DNA of 64,000 nt from Planctomycetota bacterium. GTDB taxonomy: Bacteria > Planctomycetota > Phycisphaerae > Sedimentisphaerales > Anaerobacaceae. The notes beneath the pieces are model-generated. The model worked only from the letters and a program-made list of their open reading frames with translations. It was not told the origin of the DNA and searched no databases. The stretch covers positions 1-64,000 of the forward strand of contig JADFMM010000003.1 in NCBI GenBank assembly GCA_022563885.1. Direction: 5' to 3'. Positions 26,024-35,199 of the stretch are shown piece by piece. The first letter of the stretch is position 1. Every line of letters starts with the position of its first letter. Position numbers and translations under genes: made by a program.

Positions 26024-26344
26024 ATGGGCGATCAAGTCAAAGAAGAGAAGAGAAAAAACCAAGAGAGGCGCGGTGTCGTAGACCGTCGGCTGAGTCTGGA
26101 TCGTAGGCGTGGTCCCGGACGCCGCCGCAGCGACGACAGAAAGTCGGCAGAGGAAGGCAACATGTCGGACGAGCAGTTCGACTTTCTGATGGCCATCGAT
26201 CACTACAAGCGAGTCAACGATCGGCCCTTTCCAACTTGGACGGAGGTGCTGGAGGTCATCAAGGCCATCGGTTATCGCAAAGTGGCAGAATCCGAACTGT
26301 CGCCATGCGACACTGACGAAGTGTTGGGTCGTTCCGGTTCTTAG
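26024..26344 (+). CDS. Small protein of unknown function, Arg-rich N terminus
   Basis: The 106-residue protein has a strongly basic first half (RRLSLDRRRGPGRRRSDDR, about residues 21-40) and a compact second half with FLMAIDHYKRVNDRPFPTWTEV and LEVIKAIGYRKVAE, which reads like a small helical domain. An AAGGATG sequence lies about nine bases before the ATG. I do not recognise the family. The basic half could bind nucleic acid, but this is only a guess. Its TAG stop overlaps the left end of a second kind of inverted-repeat element. Confidence 0.6.
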   Translation: MGDQVKEEKRKNQERRGVVDRRLSLDRRRGPGRRRSDDRKSAEEGNMSDEQFDFLMAIDHYKRVNDRPFPTWTEVLEVIKAIGYRKVAESELSPCDTDEVLGRSGS

Positions 26345-26500
26345 GCACTCTAACAAAACCCTCCTGGCGTCGACTGGCTGCAGCATTCATCTGCGGCGTC
26401 GGCCTTCATCGACGATGCTCACATCGCCTGCTTCGGCCTCCTTGCAGTTGGATGCTTCGCTCGGTCATGGGCCGACGCGACGGTTTTGTCAGAGTGCCTT
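26343..26500. repeat. Inverted-repeat element, family B (single copy)
   Basis: AGGCACTCTAACAAAACC at 26343-26360 and its inverted match GGTTTTGTCAGAGTGCCT at 26482-26499 (17 of 18 positions) bound a 158-base unit that encodes no protein. The interior also has matching arms (GGCGTCGACTGG and CATGGGCCGACGCG). The size and ends fit a MITE mobilised by an unknown transposase. The left end overlaps the stop codon of the preceding gene. It is unrelated in sequence to family A. Confidence 0.8.
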
Positions 26501-26577
26501 CATGATCGACCTTGCCTGAGTGCCGATGCCTCTATAGAATGCCATCTGAGGGACGGATTCAGACAGGTTTGACAGAC

Positions 26578-27609
26578 ATGGACATCAAGCACAAGCGGGT
26601 CGCGGTCATATCGACGGTCGCCTGGCGAACGCCGCCCCGAGCCTATGGGGCCTGGGAGACCGTGGCCAGCAACATCACTGAAGGATTGGTCCGCAGAGGC
26701 TGGAGCAATGTAACCCTATATGCCACCGGCGACTCCCAAACGGCCGCCGAGTTGAAATTCTGTGTGGATAGAGGGTATGAAGAGGATGGGTCGGATCGAT
26801 TGCCGCAGGTGTCAACGGTCTTGCATATCTCTCAAGTGATGGAACAGGCCGATCAGTATGACCTGATCCACAACAACTTTGATTATGTCCCATTGACGTA
26901 TTCCCGACTGATCAAAACCCCCATTTTGACGACTATTCATGGTTTCTCTGATCCTGACCTCCTCAGGGTCTACCACAAGTACAGAGACTCTTTTTATGTC
27001 TCCATCAGCGATTCGGATCGAGACCCCGGCTTGCACTATTTGGCGACAGTCTACAATGGTATCGATATAGACGCATTAACGTTCAGGGAAGAGCCGGGAG
27101 AATTCCTGGTCTGCTATGGCAGGATCCATCCGGACAAGGGCGTTCATTTGGCAATTCAAGTGGCCAGACAGAGTCGCAGGCCTCTGATTATTGCCGGCAT
27201 TATCCAAGACCAAGGCTACTTTGACGAGTTCATTCAGCCCCATCTTGACGGAGAGGTGATGCGGTATATCGGTCCGGTCAATCCTCAACAGCGGGACGGC
27301 CTACTTGGAAGGGCCTTGGCCGTGCTCCATCTGAACACCATTCCCGAGCGTTTTGGCTTGGTCTTGGTGGAGTCGATGGCTGCCGGTGTGCCGGTCATCG
27401 CCATGGATTTGGGGTCTTGCGCAGAAATCGTGAAACATGGAGAAACCGGATTCCTGGTCAACGATGTATCCGAGGCCGTGACTGCCGTGACTGAGATTGG
27501 CCAATTGAATCGTGCTGGCTGTCGGCGACATGTCCAGGACAATTTTACCATCGATCACATGGTATCGGCCTATGAACGGGTCTATGAACAAATATTCGCC
27601 CGTACCTAG
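26578..27609 (+). CDS. Glycosyltransferase family 4
   Basis: The 343-residue GT-B glycosyltransferase begins with RVAVISTVAWRTPPRAYGAWE (the donor-loop region; G-A-W-E replaces the usual GG), has DLIHNNFDYVPL and LTTIHGF in the N-terminal domain, VCYGRIHPDKG at the domain junction, and ERFGLVLVESMAAGVPVIA as the GT4 E-x7-E nucleotide-sugar site. The pattern is close to the UDP-glucose:tetrahydrobiopterin glucosyltransferase-like and mannosyltransferase subgroup seen as stand-alone genes, and the acceptor is unknown. The ATG at 26578 is chosen from the family start although the frame opens at 26512. Confidence 0.88.
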   Translation: MDIKHKRVAVISTVAWRTPPRAYGAWETVASNITEGLVRRGWSNVTLYATGDSQTAAELKFCVDRGYEEDGSDRLPQVSTVLHISQVMEQADQYDLIHNNFDYVPLTYSRLIKTPILTTIHGFSDPDLLRVYHKYRDSFYVSISDSDRDPGLHYLATVYNGIDIDALTFREEPGEFLVCYGRIHPDKGVHLAIQVARQSRRPLIIAGIIQDQGYFDEFIQPHLDGEVMRYIGPVNPQQRDGLLGRALAVLHLNTIPERFGLVLVESMAAGVPVIAMDLGSCAEIVKHGETGFLVNDVSEAVTAVTEIGQLNRAGCRRHVQDNFTIDHMVSAYERVYEQIFART

Positions 27610-27694
27610 CCGGGCGAGGGATGACCCTTCGGCATGCGGCCAAATACCTCTAGGACGACTAGGCATGGGCACAGAACGCCGCTAAGCTTCCCCT

Positions 27695-28435
27695 CTACTG
27701 AACGCACAGACCAATCGCAGCCATGAGTGCTAGCAACCGCACGATGAGAGCGAAGACCGCTTCGGGCAACCGGTTGGCCAGATGGATGCCCAGCGCAGCG
27801 CCAACAATGATGCAGGGAAGGAGGCTGAGATTCGTGAGGAAGGACTGCATCGTAATGAGACCCTGCCCCTGGCTGAAGGGGATCTTGGAGAGATTGAGAA
27901 TCCAGAAAAACCAGGCTTGGGTTCCGATAAACTCTCTCTTTTGAAAGCGCATGGCCACCAGGTAGATGATCATAATGGGTCCGGCGGCATTGGCCAGCAT
28001 GCTCGTGGAGCCGGCCAAGATGCCGATGAGTGCTGCGAACAGCCAGTGCTTGGGGATACTTTCATTGGACACTAGCCTCTCTCGGAGCCAAGATCCGGCA
28101 GTCAATACGAGAACCAAGACCCCAATCATCGGTTTGAGTTGGTCGTTCGTGATATGTTCCATCCCTTGGGCACCGGCGATCACACCCGCCCATGTCCAGG
28201 GCAGGAGACGCCCCAGTTGCCTCCAGTTGACATGCCGGCGCCAGTAGAGGATCGCGATTATGTCGGCCATCGCCAACATTGGCAGGACGAAGCCTGTCGA
28301 TTCTCTGGCGGGGAGCATGAGGGCCATGAGAGGGACGATAAGGATGCCGCCACCTGGTAGGCCCGTCTTGCTAATGCCGATGAATGTCGCCCCTACGATG
28401 GCGAGACTCCACTGGAACTGAGTCAAATCTAGCAT
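27695..28435 (-). CDS. TauE/SafE family anion exporter
   Basis: The 246-residue membrane protein has about seven to eight hydrophobic segments and the two repeat motifs of the family, GISKTGLPGGGILIVPL in the first helix pair and AGSTSMLANAAGPIMIIYL in the second. Members move sulfite, sulfoacetate and other small organosulfur anions across the inner membrane. The substrate here is not shown by the neighbours, which are a glycosyltransferase and a repeat element. The length is normal. Confidence 0.88.
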   Translation of the reverse strand: MLDLTQFQWSLAIVGATFIGISKTGLPGGGILIVPLMALMLPARESTGFVLPMLAMADIIAILYWRRHVNWRQLGRLLPWTWAGVIAGAQGMEHITNDQLKPMIGVLVLVLTAGSWLRERLVSNESIPKHWLFAALIGILAGSTSMLANAAGPIMIIYLVAMRFQKREFIGTQAWFFWILNLSKIPFSQGQGLITMQSFLTNLSLLPCIIVGAALGIHLANRLPEAVFALIVRLLALMAAIGLCVQ

Positions 28436-28760
28436 AATGTGTTCTGAATGATGATTGCAGTCGAGGAAAACCGGAAAACAAGCGGTTCTTCTTCGACCCC
28501 GAGGCTCAGACCCCAGGGGAAGCCAGACGAGGGTGCTCCGCCAGACACTAGCGTATCCGACCGGTCAGACGGGCGTCCAGTACTAAAAAGATGCAGGCGG
28601 GATGTCATGGTAGCGGGTAGAGTTGGCAGTTTGCGACTCCCCCATTGAGCTGACCCGGCCCGCTGCCGAGGCCTGAGCCGAGAGGATGATTGTCCCGACT
28701 TTCGGCACACGCTCCCGTCGATGCCCAGGGAGGGGATTGGGTTGACACCACACCATTCTT
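28436..28760. other. 325-base intergenic stretch before the element copy
   Basis: This spacer between the TauE gene and the inverted element copy contains short frames in all directions but none with a start signal or family pattern. Nothing functional could be identified. Confidence 0.4.
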
Positions 28761-28983
28761 CACCGATCGGCAAGAAATTGGACAATTTTGGGTCTAAGTG
28801 TGCCCCATATTGGGTAGAAACTGAGGATGGGGGACAGTCGTTTAACAAGACTGTCCCTTCCAAGCTTTCTCAGCGAAACCACAGGCGTAGCTGTTCTACG
28901 TCGCGGAATTCGTGACTGAGAAGCGATCAACGATGGGGTGCAATTGGGCATTCGAAAGTCCAAGTTGTTTCTTGCCGGTCCCT
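28761..28983 (-). repeat. Inverted-repeat element, family A, copy 2 (reverse orientation)
   Basis: This copy is inverted relative to the other three. It reads from CCGATCGGCAAGAAATTGGAC on the left, through the GTGCCCC block, the palindromic GGGACAGTCGTTT/AACAAGACTGTCCC, the CCACAGGCGTAGC block and GGTGCAATTGGGCATTC, to CTTGCCGGTCCCT on the right. It is about 223 bases. Its arms are slightly degenerate, and it stands in open intergenic sequence between the TauE and cold-shock genes. Confidence 0.85.
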
Positions 28984-29174
28984 CGGCGTGCCCGATCACC
29001 TTTGCCTGCGCCGTGCTGGCTCCGAAAAAAAATGATCCTGCCTCCTTATCAATGTGCTAAGGCAGAGACTAAAAAGGACGCTTTTTTTGGGTTTTTCCCC
29101 TTAAATCGAGTTTTTGCTTAAGTGTGCTAGCCGGTTTTCACGAAAATAAGGTGTCAAGATATTTCTTTATTTAT

Positions 29175-29204
29175 TTGCTTAACGACTGAAAGGTCGGTTA
29201 TAGT
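29175..29204 (+). promoter_or_regulatory. Probable sigma-70 promoter of the cold-shock gene
   Basis: TTGCTT at 29175-29180 and TATAGT at 29199-29204 are 18 bases apart. Transcription from about 29211 would give a leader of about 105 bases before the GTG at 29317, the length range of cspA-type leaders that control cold-shock mRNA translation. AAGGAG precedes the start by eight bases. Confidence 0.6.
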
Positions 29205-29316
29205 GTCCGCCTAATGGAGTGTGCTTGTTTTTCTCTCAGGAGCATGCGTCATATGAATTTTAAAAAGAGAGAGTAAGATGTTGTATGGTCTGTAAGATGG
29301 CCAAGGAGAAGTACTA

Positions 29317-29520
29317 GTGAGTTCAGGCACTGTAAAATGGTTCAATGCGACTAAGGGATTTGGGTTTATCACCCCGGATGATGGTGGAGATGATCTATTC
29401 GTCCATCACTCGGAGATCAAGATGGACGGTTATGCATCACTCGATGAAGGCCAGAAGGTTGACTTCGAAATTGGCGAAGGTCGAAAAGGGCCTTGCGCTA
29501 CCAACGTAGTACCCAGCTGA
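29317..29520 (+). CDS. csp: Cold-shock domain protein
   Basis: A 67-residue single cold-shock domain. RNP-1 (KGFGFI, about residues 13-18) and RNP-2 (DLFVHHSEI, about 26-34) are intact, as are the first-strand GTVKWFN and the aromatic residues that stack on nucleic acid. CspA-family proteins melt RNA secondary structure as RNA chaperones. GTG is the start, placed by AAGGAG and by the family start. The gene has its own promoter, long leader and strong terminator, so it is a monocistronic unit. Confidence 0.97.
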   Translation: MSSGTVKWFNATKGFGFITPDDGGDDLFVHHSEIKMDGYASLDEGQKVDFEIGEGRKGPCATNVVPS

Positions 29521-29545
29521 GCAGTCTCCAAGGATCACAAATAAT

Positions 29546-29573
29546 AGGCCCTGTCGTTAGACAGGGCCTTTTT
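29546..29573 (+). terminator. Rho-independent terminator after the cold-shock gene
   Basis: AGGCCCTGTC at 29546-29555 pairs perfectly with GACAGGGCCT at 29560-29569 around a GTTA loop, followed at once by a run of five T. It lies 26 bases after the cold-shock stop codon. Confidence 0.93.
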
Positions 29574-29806
29574 GTGCATTTCTGTTGATCGTTCTTTTCT
29601 TAAGACCTGTCTAACGATTGGGATACAGTGTATTTCCCTATCGCCGGGGCGCGGTTTATGGGGATGATCCTTGACTTGGGCGGAGAAGCTCTGTGGCCGC
29701 TCCCACCGCAGGAGTGTGAGCCTATGGCGAAAAAGTCCAGACGGTATCGTGCCCGTGAGGTCGGTCTGCGCGGATGGCTGACAGAGCAAGCTCGAACTTG
29801 CGTGTC

Positions 29807-30706
29807 TCAGAGTTTCTGGGCGTTGTAGATGGCCCCGTAGGACTTATTGTGGACGATGTGCTGCATGATATCTGTTCGGCTGATGATCCCCACCAGTTTC
29901 CCTTGATCCAGGATAGGAACTCGACGGAATTCTTCTCGCACCAACTTATCGCAGATGTCAAGGAGATCGTCGTGGATGTTGAAGCTGACGACATCTGTTG
30001 TCATGAGGTCGCGGGCCATCAGGACTGTACTATTCGGGGCGAAGAGAGAAGCGAGTACGTCCTTTTCAGAGACAATCCCTAGTAGGTTCATGCAGTCGTC
30101 CACAACGGGCAGCGCGGACACCCGTTTCTTTGCCAGGATCTGGGCGATTTCCGGCATAGGGGTTTCCGTACGGACCGTCTGCACGCCCCCCCGCATGACA
30201 TCCGCCGCGAGCAGGCTCTCCTTCTTCAAGGGCTCTCCGGTGGCTGCGTCCGCTGATGAAAAGAAGTATTTTGTGGCAAATCGGATCAAATCTGCCCGTG
30301 AGATAGCGCCTATCGGTCGCCCTTCGAGCAAAATCGGGACTCGCCTGAAGCTATTAGTGGCCAAACAGTTACAGACGGATGATAGGTTGTCAGCGACGTC
30401 GAAGGTAACGACATTGGCAGTCATGAAGTCCTTGACGGTGGCATGAAGAAACTCTTTTCCGAACAGGAACATCAACAGATCCTTGTCCGAGATAATACCG
30501 ACTAACTGCCCATTTTCCACGACCGGCAGGCCGCTTATCTGCTCGTCAATGATGATACTGATAGCACGATGGACAGAGTGGTATTTTTCAATGCAGGGGG
30601 GACCCAACTGCATGGCGTCCACCGCTTTTTTCGACCGCAAGGCCTCGAGTTCGACGGACGGCGTCGGTGACTTTTGCTGAGGGGTCGCTACTTGGACGTT
30701 GCTCAT
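29807..30706 (-). CDS. Four-CBS-domain protein
   Basis: The 299-residue protein consists almost wholly of two CBS pairs. Each CBS unit shows the pattern of a PVV/VPI strand plus GIISxxD: SGLPVVENGQLVGIISDKDL, FRRVPILLEGRPIGAISRADL, SALPVVDDCMNLLGIVSEKDV and FRRVPILDQGKLVGIISRTDI. CBS pairs bind adenosine nucleotides such as AMP or ATP. No enzymatic or membrane domain is attached, so it probably acts as a stand-alone energy sensor on an unknown partner. The neighbours (cold-shock gene, acyltransferase) do not identify the partner. Confidence 0.92.
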   Translation of the reverse strand: MSNVQVATPQQKSPTPSVELEALRSKKAVDAMQLGPPCIEKYHSVHRAISIIIDEQISGLPVVENGQLVGIISDKDLLMFLFGKEFLHATVKDFMTANVVTFDVADNLSSVCNCLATNSFRRVPILLEGRPIGAISRADLIRFATKYFFSSADAATGEPLKKESLLAADVMRGGVQTVRTETPMPEIAQILAKKRVSALPVVDDCMNLLGIVSEKDVLASLFAPNSTVLMARDLMTTDVVSFNIHDDLLDICDKLVREEFRRVPILDQGKLVGIISRTDIMQHIVHNKSYGAIYNAQKL

Positions 30707-30898
30707 GTTTTAACACTCCCCGGATTACTGGATCACGCTCGGTGTCGCTCATTTGAATCGCTTATGGGTCTGCGCCAAACTTCGGTCCGACTGGCGGTGG
30801 CATCGACCGTTCCCGTGGCGGACTTCAGCCAAAAAGGCGGAGAGTCTCCCACAAAAGAGACCTTAGACTTGATCCCGAGCGACGACGTAGCAGAGGAA

Positions 30899-31934
30899 TC
30901 ACACCAGCCAGCGCAGGACCGGTAGTTTTTTTAGGACGACGGTGAGGAAGTAGGACGAGAAGAATAGGACCACCGTGCCTGCGGTCACGTTGATCCAGAA
31001 TGCGCTTTCTACAGGGTCCTTGCCCAGTGCCTCGCCGAGCCCGATGAGGATCGCAATGTGGCACAGATAGATGCCGAAGGTGTTGGGCGACTTTCCTAAC
31101 AAGCCTGTCCACGCTGGGCCAAGGGCGATGTGAGGCTTGCACGGCCCGGAAGACTGCGGACGACAGAAAAATGATTGGAAGGCTAAGAAAACCGAGCACA
31201 AAGCGTCCATTGAAACGGCCTTGATGCTCCAGGTAGGCCCCACTTTGCACCAGCGTATAGGAGAGACACAGCAAGAAGATCAAGGCCAGATGGCGGGCCT
31301 TCGGGCGCCGTGGTATGCTCTCGTGCAGTTCGTGACCCCAGAGATAGTACCCCACGTAGGGCAGAAAAAAGGTCAGGACTGAGCGCTCCCGGTGCCAATA
31401 GACAGGGTTGGCGAGTGCATAGAGGGAGCCGAGGCCCAACAGCAGAGCGATGGTCACCTGCCGTTGAATGGGGGTCGTCGCCAGGACGAAACGCCGGAGC
31501 AAGGGCGTGAGACCGTATAGGATCGCAATCAAAAACAGGAAGTAGGTGTGGTAGGGCGGATTGGCCGCGCTGATGTCCCTGCCGATAGTGTGCCAATCGA
31601 CAGGTTCGTTGTCGAACCGGTACCGGCACACATAGTACAGTCCCGTCCAGACGATCAGGGGCAGAGCGATTCTCTTGGCCCGTTTTCGATAAAAAGAGAC
31701 CCCCGTCTCGCGAGATCGGGATTCATGCAGCAGCAGGGCGCCACTGATCATGATGAATAGGGGCACGCACCACTGCAGCACCAGACAGAGGCTGTGCCCG
31801 CTCCACCAAAGGGCGTTAAACGGTGTCACGAAGCCGACGGCCCCCAACGTTACATGCAGGAGAATAACGGCGAAGGCGGCCAGAACCCGCAGACGGTCAA
31901 GGTATGCGGTCGGACTGATTGAGTCATCTTGCAC
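30899..31934 (-). pseudogene. Acyltransferase family 3 membrane protein, frameshifted
   Basis: The frame from the GTG at 31934 encodes an integral-membrane acyltransferase of the OafA/WecH type: YLDRLRVLAAFAVILLHV at the start with the catalytic His, WWSGHSL, then several membrane helices with RAKRIALPLIVW. Near 31105-31140 the family-like sequence leaves this frame and continues in another frame, with GLLGKSPNTFGIYLCHIAILIGLG and a last helix ending at 30899. One +1 shift restores a normal chain of about 345 residues. The first frame instead runs into 90 residues of Arg-rich noise to 30825. Either the gene is inactive or the assembly has a base error. The GTG start lies eight bases after the mscS stop. 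Confidence 0.8.
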
Positions 31935-31942
31935 GCCGTTTT

Positions 31943-33244
31943 TCAGCCGGGACTCACTGTGGTTTTGCCGGTCCCTAAGCCCAAAGTGGTGATATCCAGT
32001 CCACTGGGTTCCTGGTACACACGCAAGCCAAATTCAGGCATGATGGCGAACAGATGATCAAAAATGTCTGCCTGAATAGCCTCGTAGTTGGCCCAAGCCT
32101 GGTCTCTGCAGAAGGCATAAACCTGGAGGGGGAGGCCCTGCGAGGTGGGCTCCAGGTGACGTACCAACAGGGTCATCTCCGGATTGATCATGGGGTGATT
32201 CTTGAGATAGGCCTCGACATAGGCCCGGAAGGTCCCAATGTTGGTGAGTCGGCGACTATTGATAGGCTCGGTGGTGTCGATTTTTTCGGCGCTGTTGTGT
32301 CGCTCGATCTCCTCTTGCTTGGCTTCTATGTATTGAGTGATGTGTTGAAACTTCTTGAAGCGGTCCACCATCGCCTTATCGCAGAGCCTAATTGAATTCA
32401 TATCGACGTAGAGATTGCGTTTGATGCGTCGGCCGCCGGACTCCTCCATACCTCGCCAGTTCTTAAAAGAGTCACTGATGAGGGCGTAGGCCGGGATGGT
32501 CGAGATGGTCTTGTCCCAGTTTTGTACTTTGACGGTGGTGAGCGAGATGTCGATCACGTCCCCGTCGGCTCCGTGTTTAGGCATCTCGATCCAGTCTCCG
32601 ATGCGGACCATGCGGTTTGCAGACAACTGGACGCCTGCGACCAGACCCAGGATGGAATCCTTAAACACCAGCATCAAAATGGCGGTCATCGCCCCCATGC
32701 CGGCCAGGAGCTTGCTGGGGTCCTTGTTGAGGAGCAACGACAAGACCAGAATGCCGATGGCAATGGCGGCCAGGGTCTTGGCGACCTGAATAAAACTACG
32801 GATGGGGATACGGCGTGCAAAGGCGAAGGTGCCGTAAATTTCGACGACCGCGTTCAAGAAGGCGCTCACCACGAACCAGCCCATCAGCGCCATGTAAAGC
32901 TTCGCCCCGGTCTGCAGTGCGCCCGACCAGCCGCCCGTTTCTGAGGGGAAGAAAACCGCTGCCAGACGATAGATGACCAGGGCAGGGGCCAGATGGGACA
33001 TGCGAATAAAAACACGATGCTTGACGAGTACGTTGTCCCATTGCGTCTTGCTACGATCGGCCACGTGATGTAGCACGCGGACGATCAGACGCTTGGCGAC
33101 CCAGTTCGCTATCCACGCCACGACCAGAATGCCCAGCAATCCCACCGAGGTCGCGATCAGCGCCGCTAGCGTATCCGAGATTCCCATGGCGATGAGATGC
33201 TGTTCCAGATTCAGCAAGAGATCCGCGATTCGTCCGTTTTTCAT
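31943..33244 (-). CDS. Mechanosensitive channel, MscS family (YbdG-like)
   Basis: The 433-residue inner-membrane protein has about five membrane helices, ending in the pore-lining TM3 (KLLAGMGAMTAILMLVFKDSILGLVAGVQL) and the MscS beta domain (MVRIGDWIEMPKHGADGDVIDISLTTVKVQNWDKTISTIPAYAL). The long C-terminal part and the wording of the beta domain resemble E. coli YbdG/MscM. It would release solutes on hypo-osmotic shock. The start at the ATG at 33244 is chosen over an upstream GTG-type extension of 49 residues with no membrane or family character. The acyltransferase gene follows eight bases downstream. Confidence 0.9.
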   Translation of the reverse strand: MKNGRIADLLLNLEQHLIAMGISDTLAALIATSVGLLGILVVAWIANWVAKRLIVRVLHHVADRSKTQWDNVLVKHRVFIRMSHLAPALVIYRLAAVFFPSETGGWSGALQTGAKLYMALMGWFVVSAFLNAVVEIYGTFAFARRIPIRSFIQVAKTLAAIAIGILVLSLLLNKDPSKLLAGMGAMTAILMLVFKDSILGLVAGVQLSANRMVRIGDWIEMPKHGADGDVIDISLTTVKVQNWDKTISTIPAYALISDSFKNWRGMEESGGRRIKRNLYVDMNSIRLCDKAMVDRFKKFQHITQYIEAKQEEIERHNSAEKIDTTEPINSRRLTNIGTFRAYVEAYLKNHPMINPEMTLLVRHLEPTSQGLPLQVYAFCRDQAWANYEAIQADIFDHLFAIMPEFGLRVYQEPSGLDITTLGLGTGKTTVSPG

Positions 33245-33408
33245 GTCCGCATTCCCGGCATAATGATCGATGTCTACAGAGAACAGGCCAGTATAGACAG
33301 TTGTATGATGAGCGGAAGGCGCAAAACCGCGGATACCCGGGCGATCGCATCTGAATGCGGTGTTCGTGTAAGTTCCGGCGTGAAACGTCACTGGTTACCA
33401 ATTACTGA

Positions 33409-34116
33409 TTACCACCTAACGCGACAGCCGATCGTGCAGATGGGGCCGCTGAAGTCCAAGCCGGCGTCCTTCTTGTTGAAGTCGTACTGAAATTCCACCA
33501 ACACATCCAACTGAGAGGTGACCGCCACGTTGACCCCCGCGGTGACGAAGGGGAAGAAGCCCTTGGCCCAGGTCTCGCTGCCTTTTTGAACGTCCGTGAT
33601 GCTGAAGTCGAGTCCCGGCCCGAACGCGTCGACCGTGGTTTCGGTATGCGTGTCCTCCCAGTGATCGACCATGCTGAAATAACCGAAGCCCGCGCCCAAA
33701 TAGGGCTTGACACGCAGATCGTCCACGTAGCCCGTGGGTCCCGGTCCCCGGGGATAGAATCGGGCGGCCAGCCGGAGGTCGTAGAGTATGAGATTGTCTT
33801 CCAAGGTCTCTTCAATTGGGCCGTCATCGTCGAATGCGATGCTGTACTGGGAGACCGTGGCTAAGGAGGAGCCCCCGAAGCCAAGGGCCAGATCCATATA
33901 GTCGTCCGCAAAGAGCGGACTGGCCAGTTCCACCTCAAAACGTGTGCGTGTGCTCCGGTTGCCCGTAATGGGGCTGTCCAGCGTCTGCGAGCCCACCTTG
34001 AAACCCAAGCCCCAACCCCCGCCAGAGCTGGGCGATGACAGTCCTAGCAGCAGGATGAGTGCCGGTAGGACCACATAGATCCAAGATCGTCTAGACGTAC
34101 CTTCTGCGCGTGCCAT
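33409..34116 (-). CDS. Outer-membrane beta-barrel protein
   Basis: The 235-residue protein has a signal peptide (about residues 10-33, SWIYVVLPALILLLGLSSPSSG) and a series of alternating amphipathic strands (YDLRLAARFYPRG, KPYLGAGFGYFSM, FFPFVTAGVNVAV, LDVLVEFQYDFN) typical of eight-stranded OmpW/OmpX-like barrels. It ends in CRVRW, with the terminal aromatic residue expected for BAM-dependent insertion, and the two late cysteines (PICTIGCRVRW) could pair. AAGGAG lies nine bases before the ATG. Function unknown. Confidence 0.8.
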   Translation of the reverse strand: MARAEGTSRRSWIYVVLPALILLLGLSSPSSGGGWGLGFKVGSQTLDSPITGNRSTRTRFEVELASPLFADDYMDLALGFGGSSLATVSQYSIAFDDDGPIEETLEDNLILYDLRLAARFYPRGPGPTGYVDDLRVKPYLGAGFGYFSMVDHWEDTHTETTVDAFGPGLDFSITDVQKGSETWAKGFFPFVTAGVNVAVTSQLDVLVEFQYDFNKKDAGLDFSGPICTIGCRVRW

Positions 34117-34389
34117 GATCAGTGCTCCTTGATTTCCGTGCTCTTCGTCCGCTCAGATAAGGCAGGTCAGAGGGTTTAGGTAACATTGTTTTTGTCCCCC
34201 GGCAGGAGGTCGACTTGGCACGAACCTCTCGCTGCTGTCGTTTCTGTCTTGCTCCTATCGTTCATCGCAGTGGCGTGATAGTATCGGCAGACGATAATGG
34301 AGTTCCAAAGACGCGGCATCATCGGGATCGCAAGGTCGGAAGCAGTGGTGTGGTCTGGGAACACGGTTCGACAGAAGGCACGAACAAGG

Positions 34390-34851
34390 ATGGTCATTGA
34401 GGCTCCCATCAGCAAAAGGACAAAGTTCTGGCTTCTGATCTACGCACTAGGTTTGGTCGGTTTTTCCGGCTGGTTCGCCTATGACGGATTTCTGAACGAG
34501 AGTTTCGCCGAAGACCACACGAATGAGGAGGGGGTGGCGGACTTCACACTGCGGTTTAATCAAAAGTCGCCTCCCTTTTTCTTGGGTGGCGCCCTGCTGA
34601 TGGGCCTGCGTCTCTTCGTCGTTAGCAAGAGACGAATCGTGGCGGAAGAGAGCGATCTGGTCATTCACGATAGGGTTCGCATCCCCTATGACGCTATCCA
34701 GGAGATAGACAAGACTCATTTTAAGACGAAAGGGGTGTTTACCGTGGCCTATGATTCCCCTGACGGAGAGCGCCTGAGGCGCAAGGTCGACAGTCGAGAC
34801 TACGACAACATGACCGCCATCCTGGACCACCTGGTGGAGCAGATTTCCTGA
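34390..34851 (+). CDS. Small membrane protein with PH-like domain
   Basis: From the ATG at 34390 the protein has 153 residues: a first hydrophobic helix (about 11-28, FWLLIYALGLVGFSGWFAYDGF), a second helix (about 60-75, FFLGGALLMGLRLFVV), then a cytoplasmic beta-rich part (DLVIHDRVRIPYDAIQEIDKTHFKTKGVFTVAY) that resembles bacterial PH-like domains. I know of no assigned function. It lies alone between the outer-membrane protein gene and tRNA-Gln. Confidence 0.6.
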   Translation: MVIEAPISKRTKFWLLIYALGLVGFSGWFAYDGFLNESFAEDHTNEEGVADFTLRFNQKSPPFFLGGALLMGLRLFVVSKRRIVAEESDLVIHDRVRIPYDAIQEIDKTHFKTKGVFTVAYDSPDGERLRRKVDSRDYDNMTAILDHLVEQIS

Positions 34852-35073
34852 ATACTTGGAGAATTGGGGCAAAAACACTTGATTTGGCGGGACCATCTCG
34901 GTACGGTAAACCCTTCGATTTTGCTCTGACGCATGGGGTGGATCGCTGAGTTTCGTAGCTTGGGGTCAACCGTTTCACGGCGTCGTTGACTCAGGCCTCC
35001 GCCAGAGCCAAGTCATGCTACTTGGTAGCTTCCGTGACAAATAAGAGACACATGGGGTGTGCCCTGGTTTGAT

Positions 35074-35145
35074 TACCCGATGGTGTAATTGGCAACACAT
35101 GGGCTTTTGGTGCCCATATTCCAGGTTCGAGTCCTGGTCGGGTAG
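35074..35145 (+). tRNA. tRNA-Gln (UUG)
   Basis: A full cloverleaf folds: acceptor TACCCGA/TCGGGTA, D stem GTGT/ACAC, anticodon stem TGGGC/GCCCA with loop TTTTGGT (anticodon TTG), and T arm CCAGG-TTCGAGT-CCTGG, with G as discriminator. CCA is not encoded. It lies 54 bases before the glmU start and may share a transcript with it. Confidence 0.95.
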
Positions 35146-35199
35146 TGCTTACGGCGCTTGAGCCTTATTGTAAGTCTGTATCTTTATCTGAGTCGTTGT

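Noticed and set aside
29576-29806. Small frame 29628-29828 between the cold-shock gene and the CBS gene
   Set aside because: It lacks a start signal, overlaps the end of the CBS gene on the other strand and has no family pattern.
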